Assembly: GCF_019134595.1 (NCBI RefSeq)
Contig: NZ_CP077771.1
Coordinates: forward strand, 434,001-498,000
Direction of reading: 5' to 3'
Length of the DNA stretch: 64,000 nucleotides
DNA from: Pseudoalteromonas shioyasakiensis
GTDB lineage: Bacteria > Pseudomonadota > Gammaproteobacteria > Enterobacterales > Alteromonadaceae
Position numbers and translations under genes: made by a program. Below the pieces are notes generated by a model. The model did no database searches and was not told where the DNA came from. It saw nothing but the letters and a program-made list of their open reading frames with translations. Positions 52,377 through 61,125 of this stretch are shown here, piece after piece (the stretch's first letter is position 1; every line of letters starts with the position of its first letter).

Positions 52377-53263
52377 TGATAATTTAATAAATTCGCTGGT
52401 GAATATTGGTCGGTGAGTACCTTGGTATCCGCTGGCCAATCTTGATTACCCTTAGTATAAAACAAATGCTCGCTAAGTAACTGCAAATCAACATCGTAAG
52501 GGGTTAACTTATTTGCGAGTTTGTTGACACGTTCGGCTAACTGTTGCTGGCTAGGCATTGTCTCGAAGCCAGCTAAAATAATGCGATTAGAGTTTTCATC
52601 GGTCACAACATTAACAAAGTCACCAAACACATCGAAGTAAGTTGCCGACTCATGCTGGTACAACTTACTCGATGAAAAAGTATTTGCAGCGACAATTCCG
52701 CCATCAGCCAAAACACTTTTTACTTCCGCAAAAAATTCCTTAGTGAGGAGGTGCTCAGGGATATAATCGCCGTTAAAGGCATCAAGAATAATCCAATCGT
52801 ACTTTTGTTTTTTAAGTGCGGCACGTTTAATAAAAATACGGCCATCTTGCACCTTAGACGTTACGTTATCAGTTTCTACAAAGCTAAAATAATCACGGGC
52901 AACTTTTATTACCGCGGGATCAATTTCGACATTTTCGATATGAGCGCTAGGGTAAAGCTCATGAATGGTATTTGAGAGTGAACCTCCCCCTAAACCTATG
53001 ATCAGTACATTTTTAGGGTTATCAATAAATAGTAAGCTTGCGAACGTCATTTTGGTGTAATTAAACACCAGCTTTTTAGGCTCACTCTTATACATACAAC
53101 TTTGCGTACTTTTACGGGTTTTTTCGTTAAATTTTAAACACAGTAAATCGCCAGTCTTCTCAACTAAAATATTTCGATAAAGCGAGCGCTCTTTATGAAT
53201 TACTTCGGCCAAGCTGCTAAAAGGCAATGTCATGATCAAACAAACCATTAAGACTCTAAACAT
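52373..53263 (-). CDS. Spermidine-synthase-like Rossmann protein with N-terminal signal/anchor
   Basis: A 296-residue protein with the SpeE-type nucleotide-binding core: NVLIIGLGGGSLSNTIHELY (about residues 86-105), VEIDPAVIKVARDYF, and DWIILDAFNGDYIPEHLLT, where SpeE has its catalytic Asp region. Unusually it begins with a hydrophobic signal-like segment MFRVLMVCLIMTLPFSSLAE. In fused MFS/spermidine-synthase proteins this domain follows a membrane domain; here that part is the separate upstream gene (16-bp overlap). The segment may serve as the missing last TM helix, or the domain is exported. Polyamine synthesis is not established for this class. Confidence 0.8.
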   Translation of the reverse strand: MFRVLMVCLIMTLPFSSLAEVIHKERSLYRNILVEKTGDLLCLKFNEKTRKSTQSCMYKSEPKKLVFNYTKMTFASLLFIDNPKNVLIIGLGGGSLSNTIHELYPSAHIENVEIDPAVIKVARDYFSFVETDNVTSKVQDGRIFIKRAALKKQKYDWIILDAFNGDYIPEHLLTKEFFAEVKSVLADGGIVAANTFSSSKLYQHESATYFDVFGDFVNVVTDENSNRIILAGFETMPSQQQLAERVNKLANKLTPYDVDLQLLSEHLFYTKGNQDWPADTKVLTDQYSPANLLNYQ

Positions 53264-53874
53264 ACAGTACGCTCCTTCGTTTTTAATTGACTAACAGCAA
53301 TTGCAAGCAAACCAAGCGCACCTAAAACCGCAGCAAAGGTTTTAATAATGTCGTTAACATCAAATGCTAGCACCATATAAAAAGAGGTAATAATCGTGCC
53401 AAGAGCGCTTCCTAGGGTGCTCACAAAATACAAACCACCGGCAACCTGACCACTTTTTTCATGATCGGTAACCAATAATCGCACTGAATAAGGTGAGATC
53501 ATGCCGAGTATTGTTGTAGGGATAAAAAACAACGCCGTTGATGCCAGCAACGAGCCGTAACGACTGTCTTCAATATGGGTGAAAATAAAGGTCATAATTG
53601 GTTCAGCAAACAGTACTATTGGCACCACCATAATGCTTGCTGCAAAGAAAATGAGACCATATTTAGTTAAAGATGGGTTGCGGGTTGAGAGCTTGCCACC
53701 AAGTAAATAGCCGAAAGATAAGCTCAACATAAATACAGTGATAATACTGCCCCATATATGCACACTGCTACCAAAGTACGGGGCTAAAATCCGCCCGCCT
53801 AAAAGCTCAATTCCCATAATGCAAAAGCCGCTGCTAAAGGCTAAAAAGTAGATAAGCGCATTGATTTTATTCAT
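53248..53874 (-). CDS. Membrane partner of the spermidine-synthase-like protein
   Basis: A 208-residue protein with about six TM helices, corresponding to the N-terminal membrane part of fused MFS/spermidine-synthase proteins: MGIELLGGRILAPYFGSSVH, FGYLLGGKLSTRNPSL, ILGMISPYSVRLLV and GGLYFVSTLGSALGT. First gene of the three-gene operon; its end overlaps the next gene by 16 bp. Transported or modified substrate unknown. Confidence 0.82.
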   Translation of the reverse strand: MNKINALIYFLAFSSGFCIMGIELLGGRILAPYFGSSVHIWGSIITVFMLSLSFGYLLGGKLSTRNPSLTKYGLIFFAASIMVVPIVLFAEPIMTFIFTHIEDSRYGSLLASTALFFIPTTILGMISPYSVRLLVTDHEKSGQVAGGLYFVSTLGSALGTIITSFYMVLAFDVNDIIKTFAAVLGALGLLAIAVSQLKTKERTVCLES

Positions 53875-53952
53875 TAAACACCCGCTGATTTTGTTGTTAT
53901 TTTACCCATCTTAACCTGATGCAGATAAGGATGCCATGACTGTTTTTTAAGC

Positions 53953-53969
53953 TGTAAAGGCCGTTGACA
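53953..53969. repeat. 17-bp dispersed palindrome, one arm mismatch
   Basis: TGTAAAGGCCGTTGACA, intergenic between divergent genes. Confidence 0.55.
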
Positions 53970-54066
53970 AAATATAGTCTTTTTAAAATAAATAATTAAA
54001 AAGGCTAGGTTAAAGTACACATGCTCTGGTATTTTACTGGGAACAAAATAAGTAAGGAAAAATGCA

Positions 54067-54525
54067 ATGGATCAGCAAGTAACACAACTCAATATCGACA
54101 ATCCAACGACCTTATTTGGCCTAAAAGTTCGCACCAGCAATATGAATGAAATGAGTGGTGAAGGAGCTAAAATCGCTGGCTTATGGCAGCAATTTTACAC
54201 AGACATAGCGCCAAATTTAACGCCATCTAGCCAAGTTTATGGCGTGTATACTCATTATGAATCTGATGTCACAGGGGAGTTTGATGTATTTGCGTGTACT
54301 GACCTGCAAGTCACGTCATCAGAGGTAGAACAAACTACACTCGCCACAGGTAACTACCTTCGCTTTAGCGGCAAAGGCGCAATGCCACAAACCGTTATCG
54401 ATGTTTGGGGCCAAGTTTGGCAGTACTTTAGTAATGAACAGTGCCCACACATTCGTGCATATAAAACTGACTATGAGTTTTATAAAAGTAATGAAGAAGT
54501 TGAAGTATTCATTTCAATTGAATAA
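54067..54525 (+). CDS. GyrI-like effector-binding domain protein
   Basis: A 152-residue stand-alone effector-binding domain of the AraC/GyrI-like (BacT effector-binding, Cass2) type. Signs are FGLKVRTSNMNEMSGEGAKI, VYGVYTHYESDVTGEFDVF, LATGNYLRFSGKGAMPQ and the C-terminal YKTDYEFYKSNEEVEVFISI. It has no DNA-binding domain. Such proteins bind small hydrophobic ligands and some occur in integron cassettes. AAGGAAA lies before the ATG. Terminator follows. Confidence 0.82.
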   Translation: MDQQVTQLNIDNPTTLFGLKVRTSNMNEMSGEGAKIAGLWQQFYTDIAPNLTPSSQVYGVYTHYESDVTGEFDVFACTDLQVTSSEVEQTTLATGNYLRFSGKGAMPQTVIDVWGQVWQYFSNEQCPHIRAYKTDYEFYKSNEEVEVFISIE

Positions 54526-54543
54526 CGCCAAACCCTATTTTTG

Positions 54544-54560
54544 TGTAAAGCCCCATTACA
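54544..54560. repeat. 17-bp dispersed palindrome, one mismatch
   Basis: TGTAAAGCCCCATTACA, just upstream of the terminator hairpin. Confidence 0.65.
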
Positions 54561-54563
54561 GAT

Positions 54564-54590
54564 AAAGCCGCTTATTGCGGCTTTGTTGTG
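54564..54590. terminator. Hairpin terminator between convergent genes
   Basis: An 8-bp stem AAAGCCGC / GCGGCTTT with a TTATT loop and a T-rich 3' side, placed between the GyrI-like and azoreductase genes. Confidence 0.8.
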
Positions 54591-54594
54591 TATA

Positions 54595-55257
54595 TTAATT
54601 TGCGTATCTAAGCGCTAACTGTTCAGCTTTAGCATAGGCATTAGTCAAAGAACGTTGATGTCTTTGGTCGTTAAATTCTTGATACTCACAGGCAATTTCA
54701 TCAATGTGCTCAGCACCTAAATACTTACTCAAGGTTTTAATGTGCGGCACTAAATGGCTCATACTCTCTCGTATACCACCAACCTCAAAACCAAACTCAC
54801 CCGTTGAGGTAATAACCAGCAAACGTTTACCTATTAACAATGGTTGCAAAGGAAAATCCCCCCGCTGCAAGTCAAAATCAAACGTTTTATTGATCCTAAC
54901 GATTTGATCAAACCATGCTTTTAATTGCGCAGGCATGCCATAGTTATACATAGGCGTTGATATCACTATGGTATCAGCCTTAACTAATTCATTTATCAAT
55001 TCATCAGATTCAGCCAGTACTTCTTTTTGCTCTAGCGTTAACTTGTTAGCTGGCGTAAACACAGCACCAATCCAAGATTGATTAATAAAGGAGGGTGGAT
55101 TCATCCCAACATCACGATAAATATACTCAGCTATAGCATTGTTTTGCTGTAAATGATTTACAAATTGCTTAGCAATATTTTTAGAGATTGAATCGTGATT
55201 AGGGTTTGCATTTTTAGCTGAACGCACACTAGCATCAATGTGTAGCAGAGTAGTCAT
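54595..55257 (-). CDS. azoR: FMN-dependent NADH-azoreductase
   Basis: A 220-residue flavodoxin-fold reductase from ATG 55257, with GAGG eight bases upstream; the open frame continues upstream but that part overlaps the control region. Motifs: LLHIDASVRS (FMN phosphate site), ISTPMYNYGMPAQLKAWFDQ (about residue 95-114) and TSTGEFGFEVGG. It reduces azo compounds and quinones with NADH. It is divergent from a LysR gene, a common arrangement for LysR-controlled reductases. Confidence 0.92.
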   Translation of the reverse strand: MTTLLHIDASVRSAKNANPNHDSISKNIAKQFVNHLQQNNAIAEYIYRDVGMNPPSFINQSWIGAVFTPANKLTLEQKEVLAESDELINELVKADTIVISTPMYNYGMPAQLKAWFDQIVRINKTFDFDLQRGDFPLQPLLIGKRLLVITSTGEFGFEVGGIRESMSHLVPHIKTLSKYLGAEHIDEIACEYQEFNDQRHQRSLTNAYAKAEQLALRYAN

Positions 55258-55342
55258 AGTAAATACCTCATTAGTTAATGAGTTGGTATCATCAATAAAT
55301 AAGGGATATTTAACAAACGAGTTATTATTCACTATAAGTAAG

Positions 55343-55358
55343 TTATACTCATCTATAA
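55343..55358. promoter_or_regulatory. Possible LysR binding dyad between azoR and its regulator
   Basis: TTATA-CTCATC-TATAA lies in the 119-bp region shared by azoR and the divergent LysR gene. The partial dyad ACTATAA-GTAAG-TTATACT overlaps it. Both fit the short AT-rich dyads that LysR proteins use, but the choice is speculative. Confidence 0.35.
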
Positions 55359-55376
55359 ATTTAGGTGGGTTTAACT

Positions 55377-56225
55377 ATGCAAATATCATTACAAGCTTTA
55401 AAAGCCTTTGAGTCAGCTGCGAGACTAGGTAGCTTTAAAGCAGCCGCCGCTGAGCTTGCGATTACACCTACAGCGGTATCGCACCACATTGCGAACCTAG
55501 AAAGCCGCTTAAATACTGACTTATTTCATCGCGAAGTGAGAAAGATTACCTTAACTCCATCAGGCGAGTACCTGAGCCAAAACACAACTAGCGGCTTTAA
55601 GCTTATTTTTGCGGCAATAGAACAATTGAGCCAAGCACATAACCAAGTACGCATCACCACAACATCATCTCTAGCAGCCTTAAGATTAATACCCGCTTTA
55701 GATGAGCTAAATAGCGAAAAACCACATTTAAAGCTCGATATATCAACCTGTGAAACTTTAGATAAGCAACTGCATACCTTGCCTGTTAGGCTAGGAAATA
55801 GTGAGGAAGTAAACAAAGCAGATATCATCAAATATGAGCGCTTTGATATGTTTGCGGCAAACGCGCAACAAAGCGCCCCTTGGCTTGATAAACAGGTTAC
55901 TTTATACACCAGCCAATGGAAAAATAATGCCCTACCAGCCCCACCATTAACGCAGTGGCTCAAAGTAAATAACCTAAGTGATTCATGTTTCAAGGTAAAA
56001 ACATTCGATCAAGAGCTGTTTGGTATAAATCAGGTGCTCGCCAATAAAGGTGTGGTGTTTTGCTCAAAAACCTTAGTACAACCTTACCTAGATGCAGGGT
56101 TACTAACATCGTTTAATAGCCAAGATGTTGAATCAAAACTGTGTTACTACATTCCTGAAAAATCTCGCTACGAAACATCTACACATAACATTGTGATTGA
56201 ATGGCTTGAGCGGTTACTGAATTAA
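55377..56225 (+). CDS. LysR-family regulator next to azoR
   Basis: About 282 residues from ATG 55377 with AGGTGG upstream; a GTG four codons earlier is possible. N-terminal winged helix: LQALKAFESAARLGSFKAAA followed by AELAITPTAVSHHIANLESR; the rest is a substrate-binding domain of the GcvA-like group (TTTSSLAALRLIPALDEL). Likely regulates the divergent azoreductase gene and itself. Confidence 0.9.
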   Translation: MQISLQALKAFESAARLGSFKAAAAELAITPTAVSHHIANLESRLNTDLFHREVRKITLTPSGEYLSQNTTSGFKLIFAAIEQLSQAHNQVRITTTSSLAALRLIPALDELNSEKPHLKLDISTCETLDKQLHTLPVRLGNSEEVNKADIIKYERFDMFAANAQQSAPWLDKQVTLYTSQWKNNALPAPPLTQWLKVNNLSDSCFKVKTFDQELFGINQVLANKGVVFCSKTLVQPYLDAGLLTSFNSQDVESKLCYYIPEKSRYETSTHNIVIEWLERLLN

Positions 56226-56295
56226 TGATGTACAAATAACCATCATTTAAGTTACTGTGGTTTTGTAACTTTTAATCACCAATAAGGATGTTGTT

Positions 56296-57306
56296 GTGTA
56301 TAAATTACTACTCTTTGCCAGCCTATTTCTCACTGTTTTTTCTACCAGCGCAGCGAAAATTATCGATGATGAACACGTCACAAAAGAAACAGACTGCTTC
56401 ACAGGCATCTTTGCTGACTATAATTCGTGGCACCAATTTATTGCGCAAAAGAATAAACGCAAAGCTAAAAACGAAGAAGCATATTTAAAGCGTATTAAAG
56501 CCTTTGAAGAAACCTTTCCACAAGATATGTTCGATAACTTTAAAGCTAATTTAACCTGCCATAATTTTAAATATCAGGTCGATAATGTTGAGGTGCTTGG
56601 TTATATCATCAAACCTAAAGTCATCAAGAATAAGCTCCCGGTATTAATTTATAACCGCGGCGGTAACGGTAATTTTGGCAGTGTTTATTTTGCTGCAATG
56701 ATGCGTAATTTATTTCCGTTAGCAGAGCAAGGCTTTGTGGTTATCGGCAGCCAATACCGCGGTACATTAACTAAAAATGATGATTTAGATGAGTTTGGTG
56801 GCAAAGATGTTAACGACGTACTTGCGCTTATTGATTTTATTCCTCACATAGCAAGTGCAGATGAAAACCGTATTGGTATGTTAGGAGCAAGTAGAGGCGG
56901 TATGCAAACCCACCTTGCGATGCAACACACAAACAAGATAAAAGCCATTGCAACCATTGCGGGGGCGACTGATTTAGTCAAAGAGCTTACGTTTAGACCT
57001 AACATGGAAAAACACGTGTATGTGCGTCGTATCCCCAACTATAAAGAGAACAAACAAGCAGAGCTTGAAGCACGCTCTGTTATGAACTGGGTTGATAAGC
57101 TATCGCCAAAAGTGCCCATATTACTTATACATGGCAGTGACGATAAACGAGTATCGGTCGATAACTCAATTCAATTTGCCAAAGCGCTAGAAGCGCATCA
57201 TATCCCTCATAAACTTGTGGTGTATGAAGGTGACAATCACTTTTTAATGAACCATAAAGAACAACTAGAAACAGAGCTAGTTAATTGGTTTAACACCTAT
57301 TTGTAA
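56296..57306 (+). CDS. Exported S9-like alpha/beta hydrolase
   Basis: A 336-residue protein starting at GTG 56296 with AAGG eight bases upstream. A signal peptide (to STSAA) is followed by a hydrolase domain with oxyanion region LIYNRGGNGNFG, nucleophile elbow LGASRGGMQ (Ser about 197), Asp in LIHGSDDKRVS (about 277) and His in GDNHFLM (about 315). It has no beta-propeller, so it resembles the dipeptidyl-peptidase/acetyl-esterase subgroup of prolyl oligopeptidase-like enzymes. Substrate unknown. Confidence 0.85.
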   Translation: MYKLLLFASLFLTVFSTSAAKIIDDEHVTKETDCFTGIFADYNSWHQFIAQKNKRKAKNEEAYLKRIKAFEETFPQDMFDNFKANLTCHNFKYQVDNVEVLGYIIKPKVIKNKLPVLIYNRGGNGNFGSVYFAAMMRNLFPLAEQGFVVIGSQYRGTLTKNDDLDEFGGKDVNDVLALIDFIPHIASADENRIGMLGASRGGMQTHLAMQHTNKIKAIATIAGATDLVKELTFRPNMEKHVYVRRIPNYKENKQAELEARSVMNWVDKLSPKVPILLIHGSDDKRVSVDNSIQFAKALEAHHIPHKLVVYEGDNHFLMNHKEQLETELVNWFNTYL

Positions 57307-57351
57307 CTTTGTTTTGAAAGTAAAAGGGCCAAATAAGGCCCTGTTTAATCA

Positions 57352-58233
57352 TTACTTAGCCATATCAAAATGATTAAAAGCCCCATCTAGCGCACTGCGA
57401 ACAGATTGTTTTGCGTTTTGTTCATGGTCAGCTCCTTTGTTGATGTGGTGCTGCCAGGTAAGGTCGTTTGGTGCGTGATTTTGAAGAGAATCCACTAAGC
57501 CATTAAATGCACCGGTTATGATTGGATTTTCATCACCACCTAATGTGACATAAAAATAGTGAGTGTTGCCTGCTGTATTAGGTAAGCTTTTACTGAACTG
57601 TTTTACGACAACATTATCGTCATACCAAGCCGCAGGGCTAAAAGCAAAGTATGCATTAAATAACTCTGGTTTAGTAACCATGGTATATAACACAAAGCTA
57701 CCTCCCGCCGAAAAACCTGTTAGCGTGCGCTGCCCGCTAATACGGTACTCTCCCTCTAAATAAGGTATTAGCTCTGTTTCAATAAACTTTAAAAACACAT
57801 CAGCTTTACCAAATATTTCTCGTTGATTTTGATTGATTGGGCGCGCTTCTATCGCCACATCCTTACGGGCGTAAGGTGGCACTAAATCACGATTTCGCGT
57901 GTCATGCCAAAACAGGTTCGGGATGGACACTAGAATAACCTCATGCATGTCATCAGTGCTTTCAAGAATACTTAAAGCGTCATCCCAAGTATCAAGGTTA
58001 AAGTTGCCGTCAGTTTTAATTATGAGCGGATAAGCTTTGTTAGGGTTGTAGTTTTTGGGCAAGCGAATGAAAACTCTGCGCATTTCTGAAAGCGCATTGG
58101 ACTTGATATCTATATCAATAAAGCGTGAGCTATGATGCTGTTGGTATTTCACCGCGATATACAAGCCTATAGCTAGCAAAACAAATGTAATAAACCAAGC
58201 TAGATACTGAAATCTAAATTTTAGTAATGCCAT
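57352..58233 (-). CDS. Esterase-D/enterochelin-esterase-like alpha/beta hydrolase
   Basis: A 293-residue protein with one N-terminal TM anchor (residues about 10-28). Esterase D-type core: RVFIRLPKNYNPNKAYPLII, nucleophile GFSAGGSFVLY (about residue 173), FNAYFAFSPAAWYDD, and a His in KGADHEQN (about 272). Such proteins cleave siderophore esters or other carboxyl esters; membrane anchoring suggests action in the periplasm. AAGGA lies before the ATG. Convergent with the S9-like gene. Confidence 0.82.
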   Translation of the reverse strand: MALLKFRFQYLAWFITFVLLAIGLYIAVKYQQHHSSRFIDIDIKSNALSEMRRVFIRLPKNYNPNKAYPLIIKTDGNFNLDTWDDALSILESTDDMHEVILVSIPNLFWHDTRNRDLVPPYARKDVAIEARPINQNQREIFGKADVFLKFIETELIPYLEGEYRISGQRTLTGFSAGGSFVLYTMVTKPELFNAYFAFSPAAWYDDNVVVKQFSKSLPNTAGNTHYFYVTLGGDENPIITGAFNGLVDSLQNHAPNDLTWQHHINKGADHEQNAKQSVRSALDGAFNHFDMAK

Positions 58234-58463
58234 TTTATATCCTTAATAAATAACTTAATGACACTACTTCAATTATAATTATTAGTTAATAAGACAATTG
58301 TAACAGGGTATTAGTTAGCCTCTTTCACCGGCTTATCTGTGATAGAAGATATTCATTACACACTACACAATTCGATCGATAATCCAATAGCTCGTAGCCG
58401 CCATTGCCAGCACTGATAATTTGCTTCAAACATTTGATAGCTTTCATCTAATCGCTTTCTTAG

Positions 58464-58480
58464 TGTAACGGGGGTTTACA
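58464..58480. repeat. 17-bp dispersed palindrome, one arm mismatch
   Basis: TGTAACGGGGGTTTACA, intergenic, near the terminator of the DPP4-like gene. Confidence 0.65.
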
Positions 58481-58487
58481 GTTTGCA

Positions 58488-58525
58488 TAAAAAAACCGCA
58501 GATTAATATCTAAGCTGCGGTTTTT
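58488..58525 (-). terminator. Terminator of the DPP4-like gene
   Basis: An 11-bp stem AAAAACCGCAG / CTGCGGTTTTT around a 13-nt loop. Read on the minus strand it ends in a T-run, 14 bp after the gene's stop codon. Confidence 0.85.
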
Positions 58526-58538
58526 AACTAAAGCATAA

Positions 58539-60869
58539 TTACTTGTTGAGTAAATGCTTTTCGAAGAAGTTAGCCATCATAGTGTGATAGTGCAGGGTAG
58601 TGCCTTTACCTTCTCGTAGGCTGTGAGAACGGTTCGGGTAAGAGAAAAACTCGAACTGTTTATTGTGCTTAACTAATTCGTTAATTAAACGCTCTGAACC
58701 TTGGTAGTGTACGTTATCATCTCCGGTACCGTGGATCAGTAGCAACTTACCTTGCAGGTCTTTCGCAAAAGTGATCGGAGACGTGTTGTCGTAACTTTCA
58801 GGATCGGTATTTGGGTTACCCGCATAGCGCTCTTGGTAGATAGTATCGTACAAGCGAATATCTGGCACTGGGGCTGAGGCAATCCCAACTTTATATTTAT
58901 CACCATGGCGGAATAACAGATTAAGCGTTGAACTACCGCCACCTGAGTGACCCCATACACCAACACGGTCGGTATCAATGACATCCCAACGTTTTGCCAT
59001 TGCATCAAGGGCGTCAACTTGGTCACGCACGGTAATAGAGCCTATTTTTTTGTAGATAGACTTACGCCAATCTCTGCCTTTTGGTGCCCGCGTGCCGCGG
59101 TTATCAACTGAGGCAACAATAAAGCCTTGCTGAGTTAGATACGACTTGTATAAGTAACTGTTACCTTCCCAGCGGTCTTGTACTGTTGAGCCCCATGGCT
59201 CACCGTAAACATAGAAAACGATTGGGTATTTTTTACTTTTGTCCATATTCGCTGGGAACATGATGTAGCCATCAAGCTCAACACCATCGCGCGCATTAAC
59301 CGTAAAGAACTCGTGAGTCGGTAATTGCTCAGTCGCTAATTTCTCTTTTAATGCTTTGTTCTCAACAATGGTTTTCACATTACTGTGATTGCTTACTTTG
59401 ATGATCTCTTTCATTGGTGGGGTGCCAAATTTAGAGAAAGTATGCATTGCCCAAGAGGTATCTTTAGACATGTAATAGCTGTTCGAACCATCGAATGACT
59501 CAGGCGTTACGCGCACCGGTTTAGAGCTGCCATCAAGCGAGGTACGGAATAGATATCGCTGGCCAGGATCATCCGGTGATGCAGTAAAGTACATAACGTT
59601 TTTATCTTCGTTGAGCGCTAACATATCAATGATGTCGTACTCGCCCGGTGTTAAATCAACAACCGTTTTGCCATCGCGAGATACACGGTATAAATGGCGC
59701 CAACCATCACGCTCACTGTGCCAAATAAAGAACTTACCATCTTTTGACCAATTTGCTTTATAAAACCACTCAATAAAGGCATCGTCTTTATCTTCAAGAA
59801 TTTTAGTCAGCTGTTGCTTTTGCCAGTCGAATAACCAAACCTTATTGTGGCTTTGCGGGCGGTTAAGATCTTGGATCATCAAAGATTCACCAGTGCCTGC
59901 CCAGCTAATACGTGGAATATAACGATCGCGATTATCGCCACCAAGTTCAGCCCAGCGAGTTTTCTTGTCGCTAAGACTGACCACACCCACTTTAACCGCA
60001 GAGTTTATCTCGCCGGCTTTTGGATACGGGAATTCTTTAAGGGTAGGGTAGAGATCGTCGGTGTTGTTGATCATGGTGAAGTATTTCACGCCACTGGTAT
60101 CAAGCTGCCAATAGGCAATTGATTTGTTGTCTGGACTCCAGCGGAAACCATCACGAATGGTAAATTCTTCTTCGTATACCCAGTCAAAATTACCATTAAC
60201 AATGGTGTCGTTACCGTCAGTAGTTAAAGCAGTCACTGCCTTGCTGCCCACTTTTTCCATGTAGATGTTGTTATCACGCACGTAAGCTACTTTTGAGCTA
60301 TCTGGTGAGAACTTAGCAAACATTAGCTTTTTCGCTTCGATGTTTTCGCCACCTAACTGATATAGTGAATCGGTTTCGAGGTTTAAAAGCCAAAAATCAC
60401 CACGGCTACGTGAGCGCCACACTTGCTCGCCATTGGTAAAAACCATCAGCCATTTACCATCTTTAGACCATTGATAGCTTTCAACGGTGAGTGGCTCTTT
60501 ATCACCTTTGGGAATTAATTTTTCGTAGCTAACAAGTACCTTACGACCCGTTCCATCGGCGTTATAAAACACAATATCATTGCCTTTAACGCCGTGCTCA
60601 TCGTCTTTAGCTTTGTCGTCTTGGTTATTTTTATCGCTTTCGCGCTCTTCAAGTACCGTATATCCAGTACCATCATCGAGCCATGTAAAATAGGTGCTAC
60701 GCTCAGCTTTAAAGTCTTTTTCTTTATAAATTTGTTCAAGCGAGAGCGGGTTAGCCGTTGCGTTCACTGTTGCTGATGGGGTGCTAGCTTGCTCTGTAGT
60801 TGAGCATGCCTGCAAACCTAAACCCGCAACCACAGCAAACGCAAGGGTTGATGTTTTTATTAAGTTCAT
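58539..60869 (-). CDS. DPP4-like S9 peptidase lipoprotein
   Basis: A 776-residue dipeptidyl-peptidase IV-type enzyme. The signal ends in a lipobox (LGLQACSTT), so it is a lipoprotein. The propeller (DPPIV N-terminal domain) contains FDWVYEEEFTIRDGFRWSPD, which carries the Glu pair that binds the peptide N-terminus in DPP4. Catalytic residues: Ser in GVWGHSGGGSSTL (about 650), Asp in GTGDDNVHY (about 720), His in NRSHSLREG (about 755). It removes X-Pro or X-Ala dipeptides from oligopeptides. AGGAA precedes the ATG. Confidence 0.93.
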   Translation of the reverse strand: MNLIKTSTLAFAVVAGLGLQACSTTEQASTPSATVNATANPLSLEQIYKEKDFKAERSTYFTWLDDGTGYTVLEERESDKNNQDDKAKDDEHGVKGNDIVFYNADGTGRKVLVSYEKLIPKGDKEPLTVESYQWSKDGKWLMVFTNGEQVWRSRSRGDFWLLNLETDSLYQLGGENIEAKKLMFAKFSPDSSKVAYVRDNNIYMEKVGSKAVTALTTDGNDTIVNGNFDWVYEEEFTIRDGFRWSPDNKSIAYWQLDTSGVKYFTMINNTDDLYPTLKEFPYPKAGEINSAVKVGVVSLSDKKTRWAELGGDNRDRYIPRISWAGTGESLMIQDLNRPQSHNKVWLFDWQKQQLTKILEDKDDAFIEWFYKANWSKDGKFFIWHSERDGWRHLYRVSRDGKTVVDLTPGEYDIIDMLALNEDKNVMYFTASPDDPGQRYLFRTSLDGSSKPVRVTPESFDGSNSYYMSKDTSWAMHTFSKFGTPPMKEIIKVSNHSNVKTIVENKALKEKLATEQLPTHEFFTVNARDGVELDGYIMFPANMDKSKKYPIVFYVYGEPWGSTVQDRWEGNSYLYKSYLTQQGFIVASVDNRGTRAPKGRDWRKSIYKKIGSITVRDQVDALDAMAKRWDVIDTDRVGVWGHSGGGSSTLNLLFRHGDKYKVGIASAPVPDIRLYDTIYQERYAGNPNTDPESYDNTSPITFAKDLQGKLLLIHGTGDDNVHYQGSERLINELVKHNKQFEFFSYPNRSHSLREGKGTTLHYHTMMANFFEKHLLNK

Positions 60870-60893
60870 TTTGTTGTTCCTAGGTTTTAACTT

Positions 60894-61055
60894 ATACCAA
60901 TTAGCTTAATTAAGTGGTCTATTTTGAGGCAATAAAACCTCGTTGATAACAAGGCAAAAATTTCGTTATTTAGTTGTTCTAAATCAGAAATTTTTAACGC
61001 AGGTAGCGACAGGTTTAATCCCTCAAATTGATTAAGTATTATTGCTGATTGGTAT
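60894..61055. repeat. 162-bp MITE-like repeat, copy 1
   Basis: Bounded by inverted ends ATACCAAT / ATTGGTAT with further inner complementarity (TTAATTAA...). It matches the copy at 61953-62114 at about 154 of 162 positions, same orientation. It has no credible coding capacity; a 60-residue frame across it is an artefact. This repeat type is familiar from Alteromonadales intergenic DNA. Confidence 0.9.
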
Positions 61056-61125
61056 CCTAAGCGTACCAAAATAAACTTATAAAATCTGAGCTTTTATCGT
61101 GTTATCAAGGGGGTTGAACTTAAAC

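Larger units (their letters stand above)
58234..58538. other. Intergenic region with a 17-bp palindrome and a terminator
   Basis: About 305 bp with no gene. It holds the palindrome at 58464-58480 and the dpp4 terminator at 58491. Confidence 0.6.

Noticed and set aside
55258..55332. N-terminal extension of the azoreductase
   Set aside because: Azoreductases start at MTTLLHIDAS-like sequence; the extension occupies the shared promoter with the LysR gene.
60887..61069. 60-residue minus-strand frame
   Set aside because: It lies entirely over the 162-bp MITE-like repeat and is broken in the second copy's context.
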